DNA from: a bacterium 1XD21-13
GTDB lineage: Bacteria > Bacillota > Clostridia > Lachnospirales > Lachnospiraceae
DNA length: 64,000 nt
Assembly: GCA_009917555.1 (NCBI GenBank)
Contig: QZDX01000017.1
Location: forward strand, 1 to 64,000
Direction of reading: 5' to 3'
Shown: piece after piece, positions 8,202-16,516 of the stretch
How the letters are laid out: each line of letters starts with the position of its first letter
Numbering within the stretch: the first letter of the stretch is position 1
Notes under the pieces: generated by a model
Databases searched by the model: none
What the model was told of the DNA's origin: nothing
The model's input: only the letters and a program-made list of their open reading frames with translations
Made by a program: the position numbers and the translations under genes

Positions 8202-8465
8202 TCACCGATAATTCTCCGTACACCTGGCACAGCTTCCATTGCGGTTACAATGAAAATCATCCACAATATCATCCACCCGGGTACAGGTGCTTTTGAGAAA
8301 CCGCACCGTATGCACCACCTTGGAGGAATCTATGGGACAGATGGTCTCAAACCGCTGGGTATAAGCCCGATCCTCCTCCGGCTGTTCTCCCTCTTTTCCT
8401 TCCTTCCAGCGATACTTACGGGATGCCCGAAGCTCCTGATCAAAACCTGAAATCTCTCGTTCCAT
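8202..8465 (-). CDS. Cysteine-containing hypothetical protein coupled to hydG
   Basis: 87 residues. The ATG lies inside the 3' end of hydG (26-base overlap) and has AAAGGAGA at ideal distance, so translation is well supported. The N-terminal half is strongly charged (RASRKYRWKEGKEGEQPEED); the C-terminal half has five Cys, including ICPIDSS, KSTCTR and a closing HCNRNGSCARC (C-x5-C-x2-C), which could bind metal or an Fe-S cluster. No signal peptide. I do not recognise the family. Coupling to hydG suggests a role near H-cluster assembly, but that is inference. Confidence 0.65.
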   Translation of the reverse strand: MEREISGFDQELRASRKYRWKEGKEGEQPEEDRAYTQRFETICPIDSSKVVHTVRFLKSTCTRVDDIVDDFHCNRNGSCARCTENYR

Positions 8466-9858
8466 GCTCAATCTCCTTTAAATGTTCTTCCGCTCTCTTG
8501 CGAATCCTGTCACTGGCCACACGCCCTAGCTCCTCCTGAATGAGAGCCTCCCCCTTTCGCCTGGTATCCTCCGACGCGTAATCCATCAGATACTCCTTCA
8601 AGGTCATTAGCGCGTTGGGCTGACAGCAGTTGGCAATCTGCCCCGACTTCACCAGCTTCATAAATCGGTCCCCGGTCCGCCCTTCCCGGTAGCAGGCCGT
8701 GCAGAAGCTGGGAATCATTCCCAGATCCAACAGCCAGCTTACCACCTGATCCAGTGTCCGGATATCACTCACGTCAAATTGCGCGGAATTTTCCTCCTCC
8801 GGCTCCTCCTGCGCATAGCCTCCCACACTGGTGCGGGAACCGCCGCTAATCTGAGACACACCCAGCTCCAGCACCTTTTCCCTGGTAGCCTTTGATTCAC
8901 GGGTGGAAATGATCATCCCCGTATAGGGAACGGCGATCCGAATCACCGCCACGATCCGGGCAAAAAGCTCATCGGAAATGGCATCCTCAAAGGCCGAGGC
9001 GTCAATATCATCCGCATTGCGAATCCGAGGCACACTGATGGTATGAGGTCCCACTCCAAATCTCGCCTCCAAATGCTCCCCGTGCATCAAAAGACCTGTA
9101 AAATCATAGCGGTAATGGTTCAGACCAAAGAGCACTCCAATACCCACGTCATCAATGCCTGCTTCCATGGCCCGATCCATGGCCTCCGTGTGCCAGGCAT
9201 AGTCATGCTTTGGTCCGGTAGGGTGCAGCTTCTCATAGTTCTCCTTGTGGTAGGTCTCCTGAAACAAAATATAAGTTCCGATTCCTGCCTCCTTAAGCCT
9301 ACTATAATTCTCCACCGTCGTGGCAGCAATATTTACATTCACCCGGCGGATAGCTCCGTTTTTATGGTGGATCCCATAGATCGTCTCAATGCTTTCCAGC
9401 ACATACTCAATGGGATTATGTACCGGGTCCTCCCCGGTCTCCAGAGCCAGTCGCTTATGCCCCATATCCTGGAGGGCTATCACCTCTCGCCGAATCTCCT
9501 CCTGGGTCAGCTTTTTCCGAGCTATGTGCCGATTCTTACTGTGATAAGGACAGTAGGTACACCCGTTTATGCAGTAATTGGACAAGTATAAGGGGGCAAA
9601 CATGACAATGCGATTGCCGTAAAACCTCTGCTTAATTTTTCGGGCCAGATGAAACATCTCCTCCACCAAATCCGGCTCCTCACATTCCAAAAGCACCAAC
9701 GCCTCCCGATGGGAAAGCCCCTTTAAGTCCTCTGCCCTGGTAAGCAGGGTCCGTATCAGCTCCCGGTTATTCTTATTCTCCTGTGCATACTGAATAGATG
9801 CCAGAATTTCTTCGTGGTTGATAAATTCTTCCGCCTGTTTGGAGGCCAGATTGTACAT
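8440..9858 (-). CDS. hydG: [FeFe] hydrogenase H-cluster radical SAM maturase HydG
   Basis: 472 residues from MYNLASKQAEEF (AAGGAAG upstream). HydG cleaves tyrosine to make CO and CN ligands for the H-cluster. The radical SAM cluster motif CINGCTYC (C-x3-C-x2-C) lies near residue 90, and the C-terminal CTAC plus a Cys pair about 21 residues on (IANCC) binds the auxiliary cluster. The tyrosine lyase fold is shared with ThiH, but the C-terminal motif supports HydG. hydE, hydF and the hydrogenase are not in the window. The next gene starts inside its 3' end. Confidence 0.95.
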   Translation of the reverse strand: MYNLASKQAEEFINHEEILASIQYAQENKNNRELIRTLLTRAEDLKGLSHREALVLLECEEPDLVEEMFHLARKIKQRFYGNRIVMFAPLYLSNYCINGCTYCPYHSKNRHIARKKLTQEEIRREVIALQDMGHKRLALETGEDPVHNPIEYVLESIETIYGIHHKNGAIRRVNVNIAATTVENYSRLKEAGIGTYILFQETYHKENYEKLHPTGPKHDYAWHTEAMDRAMEAGIDDVGIGVLFGLNHYRYDFTGLLMHGEHLEARFGVGPHTISVPRIRNADDIDASAFEDAISDELFARIVAVIRIAVPYTGMIISTRESKATREKVLELGVSQISGGSRTSVGGYAQEEPEEENSAQFDVSDIRTLDQVVSWLLDLGMIPSFCTACYREGRTGDRFMKLVKSGQIANCCQPNALMTLKEYLMDYASEDTRRKGEALIQEELGRVASDRIRKRAEEHLKEIEHGTRDFRF

Positions 9859-9913
9859 AGTCGATTCCTTCCTTCCATGCAATAATTGAATTCCATTTTT
9901 ATGGGAAACAATC

Positions 9914-9943
9914 TTGCAAACAAATGTTCTTTTATGCTATACT
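9914..9943 (+). promoter_or_regulatory. dinB promoter with a LexA-box-like site in the spacer
   Basis: TTGCAA (9914-9919), 18-bp spacer, TATACT (9938-9943). Bases 9917-9930 read CAAACAAATGTTCT, which fits the Firmicutes LexA/DinR consensus CGAACRNRYGTTYG except at two flanking positions. LexA there would block RNA polymerase, which fits an SOS-induced polymerase gene. Confidence 0.6.
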
Positions 9944-9983
9944 GCTTCCATACATTTTAATGATTCCTGGCAAGGAGACCCTT

Positions 9984-11222
9984 ATGCCCCCGATTATTTT
10001 CCATATCGATGTAAATTCCGCTTACTTAAGTTGGACCGCTCTGGAAAAACTGAATAACGGAAGCAATGTAGATCTGCGCACCATTCCCTCGATCATCGGC
10101 GGTGACGAGAAAAGCCGACATGGTATTGTACTGGCCAAATCCATTCCTGCCAAAAAGTACGGAATTCACACGGCTGAGCCGGTGGCCTCCGCCCTGCGCA
10201 AATGTCCCACTCTGGTAATGGAGCCGCCGGATCACAAGCTGTACCACCGCTACAGCCAGGCCATGATGGAGCTCTTGTTCTCCTTCACCCCCGATTTAGA
10301 ACAGGTGTCCATAGATGAATGTTATCTGGACTTTTCACCGATTGCCCACCTATATTCCTCCCCGGAGGAAGCCGCCGTACTCATTCGCGATCGGCTCCTC
10401 GAGGAGCTTGGCTTTACGGTCAACATCGGCATTGCCCATACCAAGGTATTAGCTAAGATGGCCAGCGACTTTGAGAAGCCCGGAAAAATCCACACCCTTT
10501 ATCCTGAGGAGATTTCCGAAAAAATGTGGCCTCTTCCCGTGTCCGATTTATTTATGGTAGGACGGCGCAGCGCCGAAAAGCTCTCCGGCTTCGGTATTCG
10601 TACCATCGGAGATCTGGCCCGCACAGATCCTGCCTTTCTCACCGCCCATTTTAAAAGCCATGGACGCCTCATGTGGGAATTCGCCAATGGCATCGATCCC
10701 ACTCCTGTGCTCTCTCAGAAGCAGGAGGCCAAGGGCATTGGCAACTCCACCACCCTCAGCAGGGATGTAACGGACCCCGAGGAGGCCAGGAAGGTGCTCC
10801 TCTCTCTCTGCGAAAGCGTCTCAGGCCGTCTGCGAAAAGCCAGACAGCTGGCCGGAACCGTTACCGTAGAGATCAAGTACTATGACTTTACAAAAGCCTC
10901 CCACCAGGCCGGAACCCTGTCTCCCTGCAATACCACCAATGAGCTCTACCAGCTGGCCTGCTCGCTCTTTGACAGCCTTTGGGACGGAAGGCCCTTCCGT
11001 CTTCTTGGAGTACGCAGCTCCCGGCTCATCTCCGAGGACGAGCCCGTTCAGCTCTCTATCTTCGATCTGCCCCCGGTAGCGCCTGGAACATCAAAGGAAA
11101 AGGAAGGCATGCCTGCCTCAAAGTCTCCCTCCCCGGAAAAGCTGAAAAAGCTGGATAGCGCTCTGGACCATATTCGTCAAAAGTATGGCAGTGATGCTGT
11201 GAAGCGGGGACGCTTTCTCTAA
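9984..11222 (+). CDS. dinB: DNA polymerase IV (Y-family)
   Basis: 412 residues from MPPIIFHIDVNSAYLSW (AAGGAG upstream). A translesion polymerase acting at stalled forks. Catalytic carboxylates are in FHIDVN and VSIDECYLDF; NIGIAHTKVLAKMASDFEKPG and the helix-hairpin-helix FGIRTIGDLA are also present. The C-terminal little-finger domain follows, and QLSIFDL near the end resembles a beta-clamp binding motif. The 3' end overlaps the convergent coaX by 4 bases. Confidence 0.93.
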   Translation: MPPIIFHIDVNSAYLSWTALEKLNNGSNVDLRTIPSIIGGDEKSRHGIVLAKSIPAKKYGIHTAEPVASALRKCPTLVMEPPDHKLYHRYSQAMMELLFSFTPDLEQVSIDECYLDFSPIAHLYSSPEEAAVLIRDRLLEELGFTVNIGIAHTKVLAKMASDFEKPGKIHTLYPEEISEKMWPLPVSDLFMVGRRSAEKLSGFGIRTIGDLARTDPAFLTAHFKSHGRLMWEFANGIDPTPVLSQKQEAKGIGNSTTLSRDVTDPEEARKVLLSLCESVSGRLRKARQLAGTVTVEIKYYDFTKASHQAGTLSPCNTTNELYQLACSLFDSLWDGRPFRLLGVRSSRLISEDEPVQLSIFDLPPVAPGTSKEKEGMPASKSPSPEKLKKLDSALDHIRQKYGSDAVKRGRFL

Positions 11223-11983
11223 GCATTTCGTTTGTAAATAAGCTTTAAGCCCTTCAACAAAAGAGCGTCATCCACCTGAATTTTCTCTCTGCAATAGGGA
11301 ATGATGTGCTTGGCCATTCCTCCGGTGGCTACCACCTTAAGCTCCATACCAAGTTCTTCCCAGATTCTTCCAATCATGCCGTCAATGCAGCAGGCGTTTC
11401 CATAGAGCACGCCGCTCTTCATGCAGTCAACGGTATTGCTTCCGATGAATTTTTTGGGCGGATCAAAGCTAATCTTCGGCAGCTGTGAGGTCCGGTTGAT
11501 CAGAGCGTCCAGAGACACGCCTACCCCCGGCAGAATCATACCGCCGATCACCTGGCGCTTTTCATTCACCACCGTAAATGCCGTGGCCGTCCCCATATCA
11601 ATGATAACCAGAGGGCAACCATATTCCTCAATGCCCGCCACCGCACCTACCACCAGACCTGGTCCCAGCTGAGCCGGATTGTCAATCCGTATATCCAGAC
11701 CGGTTTTCACGCCAGGTCCTACCACAAGCATGTTCTTCCCGGTCACTTTGGCCGCCGCCCTTTGGATGGTGCCCGTCATCGGCGGCACCACCGAGGAAAT
11801 AATCCCGCCCTGGATTTCCTCCCGCTTCACTCCATATATTTCCAATACCTGCTTCATGCTGATGGCGTATTCCAGCTCCGATTTCTTCACATCCGTATAC
11901 AGACGCTCAACAAACAGGATCTCATTTTCCTGAATACAGCCAATCACAACATTGGTATTTCCAATATCAATTGCCAGAATCAT
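11219..11983 (-). CDS. coaX: Type III pantothenate kinase
   Basis: 254 residues from MILAIDIGNTNVVIGC (GGAGG upstream). First step of coenzyme A synthesis: ATP-dependent phosphorylation of pantothenate. ASKHA-fold motifs are visible: phosphate loop DIGNTN, the GPGVKTGLDIRIDNPAQLG substrate segment, and the IDMGTATAFTVV phosphate-2 motif. It is insensitive to CoA feedback in characterised members. It overlaps the end of dinB tail to tail and is transcribed away from it. Confidence 0.95.
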   Translation of the reverse strand: MILAIDIGNTNVVIGCIQENEILFVERLYTDVKKSELEYAISMKQVLEIYGVKREEIQGGIISSVVPPMTGTIQRAAAKVTGKNMLVVGPGVKTGLDIRIDNPAQLGPGLVVGAVAGIEEYGCPLVIIDMGTATAFTVVNEKRQVIGGMILPGVGVSLDALINRTSQLPKISFDPPKKFIGSNTVDCMKSGVLYGNACCIDGMIGRIWEELGMELKVVATGGMAKHIIPYCREKIQVDDALLLKGLKLIYKRNA

Positions 11984-12052
11984 ATGCTTTGATTCCTCCA
12001 TTCTGATTTGGAGCACTGTCCTTCCTGTAGCTACATCATTTTTCCCAAAATA

Positions 12053-13312
12053 CTATTCCTGTTGTTCTCCATTATGAACATAACGGAAGCCCTCTCCCTC
12101 CGGCTCCACCGAGGAAAGCTCCTCATAGACAGAGGTGTCCGTGGAAAGCTTCTTTTTGCGCAGCATCCAATTAGAATACTTCTTGATCAAATCGTAGATG
12201 ACAGCAAAGGTAGGCACGCCGATTACCATTCCCACAAAGCCCATCAAGCCGCCGAACAGCAAAATGGAAAACAGTACCCAGAAGCTGGACAGTCCCGTAG
12301 AATCCCCCAAAATCTTCGGCCCCAAAAAATTCCCGTCAACCTGCTGCAGCACCAGAATCAAGATCAAAAAGTACACACACTTGATAGGACTGGCCGTGAG
12401 CATTATAAGGGCGCAGGGAATCGCTCCGATGAACGGCCCAAAGAAGGGTATAATGTTGGTCACCCCTACAATCACACTGATCAGCATGGTATATGGCATA
12501 TTGAGTAGATTCATAACCACAAAGCAGAGAATTCCAATAATGAGGGAATCCAAAAGCTTTCCATCAATAAAGCCCCCAAACACCCGGTTAATATAATTGA
12601 TTTCATCCAGAATTCCATTGGCCACCGGAACCTTGGCAAAGCTGTAAATCAGCTTTTTCCCCTGTGCGGCAAACTTCCTTCGGTTTCCCATCATATAGGC
12701 TGCTGCAAAAATGCCAATGACAATATTTTTCACCGCAACCAGGGCGCTGATAAGACCTGCGGACACACCGCTTACAATCACCTGCATATTTGGCAGAAGC
12801 TTTGTATTCAGCCATGTCTGCATATTTTTATAAGCCGTATTGATAAATTGCTCCGCATAATTGGCCAGAACCTCATCGTCCGCCAGCTTCTGTTGAATCC
12901 AATCGCTCCATTTTACTACATTGCCGGGCAGCACCTCCACGATCCCCCGCACGCTTACGAATACCTGGGGCAATACCATGGCCAACAGCAGATAGACAAT
13001 GAAAAACCCAAACAGCAAACTAAGCCCAATCCCCATAGCGGCTGAGAAGCGCGCGGCACGCTCCTCCTTTACCTTGAGCCGGCCTGTCAGCAGCCCATTC
13101 AGGCGAACCTCCACAAAATTGCACACCGGCGTCAAAAGATAGGCGATCACGGCTCCGTAAATAAAGGGCATAAGTATATCCCTCAGAGTCCCAAGCCCCT
13201 CCATTACCTGTTTAAAGCGAAACAGGGTGAAGAAAAATACAATGCACAGGATAATCCCAACCGCTCCGGCCAGACTAATAAACAGATATTTGTGAAATGA
13301 ATCATCCTTCAT
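12053..13312 (-). CDS. AI-2E/PerM-family membrane transporter
   Basis: 419 residues with about eight hydrophobic segments: two at the N-terminus (AGAVGIILCIVFFFTLF, LMPFIYGAVIAYLLTPV), a central soluble stretch, then a C-terminal bundle containing NIIPFFGPFIGAIP, the signature of the UPF0118/AI-2E family. Members export autoinducer-2 or exchange ions; the substrate here is unknown. The ATG overlaps the end of the upstream transpeptidase gene by 11 bases and uses its GGAGGAG as ribosome site, so the two are co-expressed. Confidence 0.88.
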   Translation of the reverse strand: MKDDSFHKYLFISLAGAVGIILCIVFFFTLFRFKQVMEGLGTLRDILMPFIYGAVIAYLLTPVCNFVEVRLNGLLTGRLKVKEERAARFSAAMGIGLSLLFGFFIVYLLLAMVLPQVFVSVRGIVEVLPGNVVKWSDWIQQKLADDEVLANYAEQFINTAYKNMQTWLNTKLLPNMQVIVSGVSAGLISALVAVKNIVIGIFAAAYMMGNRRKFAAQGKKLIYSFAKVPVANGILDEINYINRVFGGFIDGKLLDSLIIGILCFVVMNLLNMPYTMLISVIVGVTNIIPFFGPFIGAIPCALIMLTASPIKCVYFLILILVLQQVDGNFLGPKILGDSTGLSSFWVLFSILLFGGLMGFVGMVIGVPTFAVIYDLIKKYSNWMLRKKKLSTDTSVYEELSSVEPEGEGFRYVHNGEQQE

Positions 13313-15347
13313 TTTCTATCTCCTCCTCCCCCTTATTGTAGACATCAAAGCCCACCATAGCCTTAGGTATCACATAATGGCTGCCGCCTCGTCCCTTCAC
13401 ATCCTCAATCATCATCACCATCAAAAGAGGCTTTTGTGTGTCAGGTCCGCTGATACCCACAAACCATCCCAGCTCCGTGCCGCTTGTATCCTCCTTGGAA
13501 TCCTTAATCTCCGCCGTTCCTGTCTTTCCCGCCAGGCGGTATTCGCTGCGGTAAGCCTCGTGAGCCGTCCCCTCCGGGTGATCAACCACCTGATAGAGCC
13601 CGTCCAGAACCTTCCCAGCCGCCTCAGGAGTAAACACCCCCTCCTTCCAGAAGCTTCCTTGTGCTTCCCCGGCCAGATAAGGCTTCACCATGTTTCCCTC
13701 ATTCACAAAGGCAGAATAGATCATAGCAAGATGAAGAGGATTTATGAGAAGCTTCCCCTGCCCGTAGCCGCTGTCCGCAAGCTCAGTCTCTGAGCTCAGC
13801 TTTCCCTCCTGGCCGTAGGTGGATGCCTTAAATGTAAAATCAAATACCAGATCCTCCCCAAAGCCTAACTGATCCAGCCCCTTGGCAAAGGCTTCCTCGC
13901 CCATCCGGACCGCTGCCTTGGCAAAGTAAATATTGTCGGAATGTACCAGGGCATTTTCCAGATTCTTCACCGGATAATCCACCAGGGTTGTCACCTGATA
14001 GCTGCCCCAGCCGGAATCCTTCTGCCAGCTTAAGCCTTCATTTTTCACATCCTCGTCCGGGTCAAGGCTTCCCTCCGTAAGTCCCAGGGCCGCCGTAACC
14101 GGCTTAAACACAGAGCCCGGCACCCAGGTGGCCAGATAGCGGTTGTAGAGGGGCTGTGCCTCGTCATTGTTGATCTCCTCCCAGGCCGCCGAGGTGTAGC
14201 CCATAACAAAATCATTGGGATCATAGGACGGCGCGCTGGCCATCGCCAGTATAGCTCCACTCCTGGGGTCCATGGCAACCGCACAGCCCTCATCCCCCTG
14301 AAGCTCCTGATACAAGTGCTGCTGCAGTACGATGTCAATGGTCAGGGACACATCTTGTCCATCCTCCGCCGGTTTTTCCAGCACCGTGCTTTTCACATCA
14401 CCAAGCTCATTTACAATCTGAATGGTGTAGCCGTCCTTAGGGCGCAGGGTCTCCTCATATATACGCTCCGCCCCTGCCTTTCCGATGACGCTGTTCCGAT
14501 TGTAGCCCTGGCCCCTTCGCTCCTCCAGCTCCTCCGCCGTAATATTCTGCACATAGCCTGTGAGTTGAGCTGTCTTTTCCCCAAAGGGATAGTACCTGAC
14601 CGTAGTATCCGAAATCATAACTCCCGGAAGCTCCAAAAGCTTCTCCTTGAACTCATAGGCCTCCTTGGACACCGTGCGCAGAGGCACAAAGGTGTCGTCC
14701 CGAACCCAGCCTGCGTTCAGCTCCTTTTCTATCTTTTCCAGGCTTACCTCCAACAATTGGGAAAGCTGATCCAGTGTCTCCTCCCGGTTCTCTCCCAGCT
14801 TACCGGGAACCACGCCCACGGAGGAAGCAATTCCCTCCCGCGCCAGGGCAATCTGATTCCGATCGTAGATATCTCCCCGCTTGGCCGGAATCGTCTTTAC
14901 CCTTACCTTATCCCCCGCATAAAGGCCCGGTAAAATATCCTGGCTGTCCCAGCTCATTTTATAGAGCCCTTTCTCATCCTTGGTAAAAATGGCTACCGTA
15001 TCAAAGGACAGCTCCCCAGCTAAGGTATCCATGGTAAGGCGGTACTTTACCCTCTGGGTCACCGCCTTCTTGTCCTTGTGCCCTTCCTTGCGCTCCTCAA
15101 TATCCGCCTGAATATTCACCGCCTCGATTCCGCCGTAAATATTCTCATAGCGCTCCACGTAGGTCTCCCGCTGGATGGCAGTTTTGGCCTCCTCCGTGAG
15201 ATAATCGTACATTTCATCATATTTTTCTTCATTTAAAAGGGTCATATATTCTGCGAGCAATTCCTCTGGCTCCGGCTTCTTTTCCTTACAGCCGCCAAGA
15301 AGGGTTAAACCAAGCGCCAAAGCCGCTGCTGTTATTAAGCGTTTCAT
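13302..15347 (-). CDS. Penicillin-binding transpeptidase with MecA-type N-terminal domain (lipoprotein)
   Basis: 681 residues from MKRLITAAALALG. Lipoprotein signal with lipobox LGGC (Cys20). Residues 25-140 are an NTF2-like MecA N-terminal domain, 145-320 the PBP dimerisation domain (PAKRGDIYDRN), then the transpeptidase with S412-V-F-K, S470-D-N and K608-T-G. It crosslinks peptidoglycan outside the membrane. This architecture (class B, PBP3/PBP2a-like) includes low-affinity PBPs, so reduced beta-lactam sensitivity is possible but not shown. AAAGGAGAG precedes the start; the promoter lies at 15425-15453. Confidence 0.92.
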   Translation of the reverse strand: MKRLITAAALALGLTLLGGCKEKKPEPEELLAEYMTLLNEEKYDEMYDYLTEEAKTAIQRETYVERYENIYGGIEAVNIQADIEERKEGHKDKKAVTQRVKYRLTMDTLAGELSFDTVAIFTKDEKGLYKMSWDSQDILPGLYAGDKVRVKTIPAKRGDIYDRNQIALAREGIASSVGVVPGKLGENREETLDQLSQLLEVSLEKIEKELNAGWVRDDTFVPLRTVSKEAYEFKEKLLELPGVMISDTTVRYYPFGEKTAQLTGYVQNITAEELEERRGQGYNRNSVIGKAGAERIYEETLRPKDGYTIQIVNELGDVKSTVLEKPAEDGQDVSLTIDIVLQQHLYQELQGDEGCAVAMDPRSGAILAMASAPSYDPNDFVMGYTSAAWEEINNDEAQPLYNRYLATWVPGSVFKPVTAALGLTEGSLDPDEDVKNEGLSWQKDSGWGSYQVTTLVDYPVKNLENALVHSDNIYFAKAAVRMGEEAFAKGLDQLGFGEDLVFDFTFKASTYGQEGKLSSETELADSGYGQGKLLINPLHLAMIYSAFVNEGNMVKPYLAGEAQGSFWKEGVFTPEAAGKVLDGLYQVVDHPEGTAHEAYRSEYRLAGKTGTAEIKDSKEDTSGTELGWFVGISGPDTQKPLLMVMMIEDVKGRGGSHYVIPKAMVGFDVYNKGEEEIENEG

Positions 15348-15424
15348 AAGTCTCTCCTTTGTAGTAAATCCTTCCATTTCACATCTCATAGCTTGGATCA
15401 TCTCCTTTTCAATGATCCATCACT

Positions 15425-15453
15425 ATTCTAGCATTTTCCTTCCATGGACACAA
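15425..15453 (-). promoter_or_regulatory. Promoter of the transpeptidase gene
   Basis: Minus strand TTGTGT (15453-15448), 17-bp spacer, TAGAAT (15430-15425). The 317-base gap 15348-15664 holds this promoter and the divergent one at 15551, and no gene. Confidence 0.55.
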
Positions 15454-15550
15454 GAGTTTCTGAAAATCCGAAGGACACATCCTTTTCCTTTTGGCCGCTG
15501 TTCATTCCGCGATCCGTAGCTCTTTTTGTGCCGGTGTAATACCTTACCAT

Positions 15551-15579
15551 GTGACAAATCCGATATTTGGGGATATAAT
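15551..15579 (+). promoter_or_regulatory. Promoter of the PHP-domain gene
   Basis: GTGACA (15551-15556), 17-bp spacer, TATAAT (15574-15579). Confidence 0.65.
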
Positions 15580-15664
15580 ACCCTCAGTGAGCAAAGCATA
15601 GAAATGGAAAAGCTTCATTGGCACATTCCATTATCTTCCTAAGCAGAAAGGCAGGTATTTTCCC

Positions 15665-16516
15665 ATGAAATACATTGATCTCCATGTCCACTCCACCTTC
15701 TCCGACGGCACGCTGACCCCCACGGAGCTTGCGGCTTGCGCCGCCGGAAAGGGTCTGGCTGCCTTTGCCTTGACGGATCATGACACCACCGAGGGGATTC
15801 CTGAAGCGTCCCAGGCTGCCAGGCACTTTCATCTGGAGCTGATTCCCGGCATTGAGCTTTCCACGGAATACCAGGGCCATGATATCCACATTCTGGGACT
15901 TGGCATCCGCCCGGGGGAGGAAGCCTTTTCCCGGCTTCTAAAGTCTCTTCAAGAGAGCCGGGAAGCCCGGAACGAGGAAATGGCCCGGCGGCTGCGTCAT
16001 CTCCATGGCTTTGACATTACTCTTTCCAAGCTCCGGGAAGCCTATCACAGCGCTGTCATCACCCGTGCCCATTTTGGCCGGTGGCTCTTTGAGCAGCACT
16101 ATGTGCCATCCATATCCGAAGCCTTTTCCCGGTATATCGGGGACGACTGTGCCTGCTTTGTTCCCAAAAATCTCACTACACCTGAGCAAGCCATTCGGGG
16201 AATTCTGGCCGCAAGCGGTATTCCCATCCTGGCTCACCCCTTTTTATACCACATGACCGAGACAGAGCTTAAAGCACTTCTCGTATCCTTAAAAGAGCTG
16301 GGGCTTAAGGGAATCGAGGCCATTCACTCCTCTAACAAAGGAAATGATGAGCTGCGTCTCCGTCAGATGGCTGGAGAAATGAACCTGGGCATTTCCGGCG
16401 GATCTGATTTTCATGGAAAAAATAAGCCGCTGATCCAGATGGGCAGCGGCAAGGGAAGCTTAAAAATCCCCTATGAAATATGGGAGAATCTGCAGAAAGC
16501 ACAGACATTACCGTAG
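15665..16516 (+). CDS. PHP-domain phosphoesterase (RNase AM / nucleoside bisphosphatase type)
   Basis: 283 residues. Metal-binding motifs of the PHP fold: DLHVHSTFSDG at the start, LTDHDT, the Glu in IPGIELS, HILGL, ILAHPF, and the closing SGGSDFHG. The arrangement, with an inserted helical part after HILGLGI, matches the YciV/TrpH group, which removes the 3'-phosphate of nucleoside 3',5'-bisphosphates or trims RNA 5' ends. Cytosolic, metal dependent. The 3' end overlaps the convergent MATE gene by 9 bases. The ribosome site is weak (AGGCAGG at some distance). Confidence 0.88.
   Translation: MKYIDLHVHSTFSDGTLTPTELAACAAGKGLAAFALTDHDTTEGIPEASQAARHFHLELIPGIELSTEYQGHDIHILGLGIRPGEEAFSRLLKSLQESREARNEEMARRLRHLHGFDITLSKLREAYHSAVITRAHFGRWLFEQHYVPSISEAFSRYIGDDCACFVPKNLTTPEQAIRGILAASGIPILAHPFLYHMTETELKALLVSLKELGLKGIEAIHSSNKGNDELRLRQMAGEMNLGISGGSDFHGKNKPLIQMGSGKGSLKIPYEIWENLQKAQTLP

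Noticed and set aside
12008-12508. A plus-strand frame of 166 residues
   Set aside because: Antisense to the AI-2E-type transporter; no start signal.
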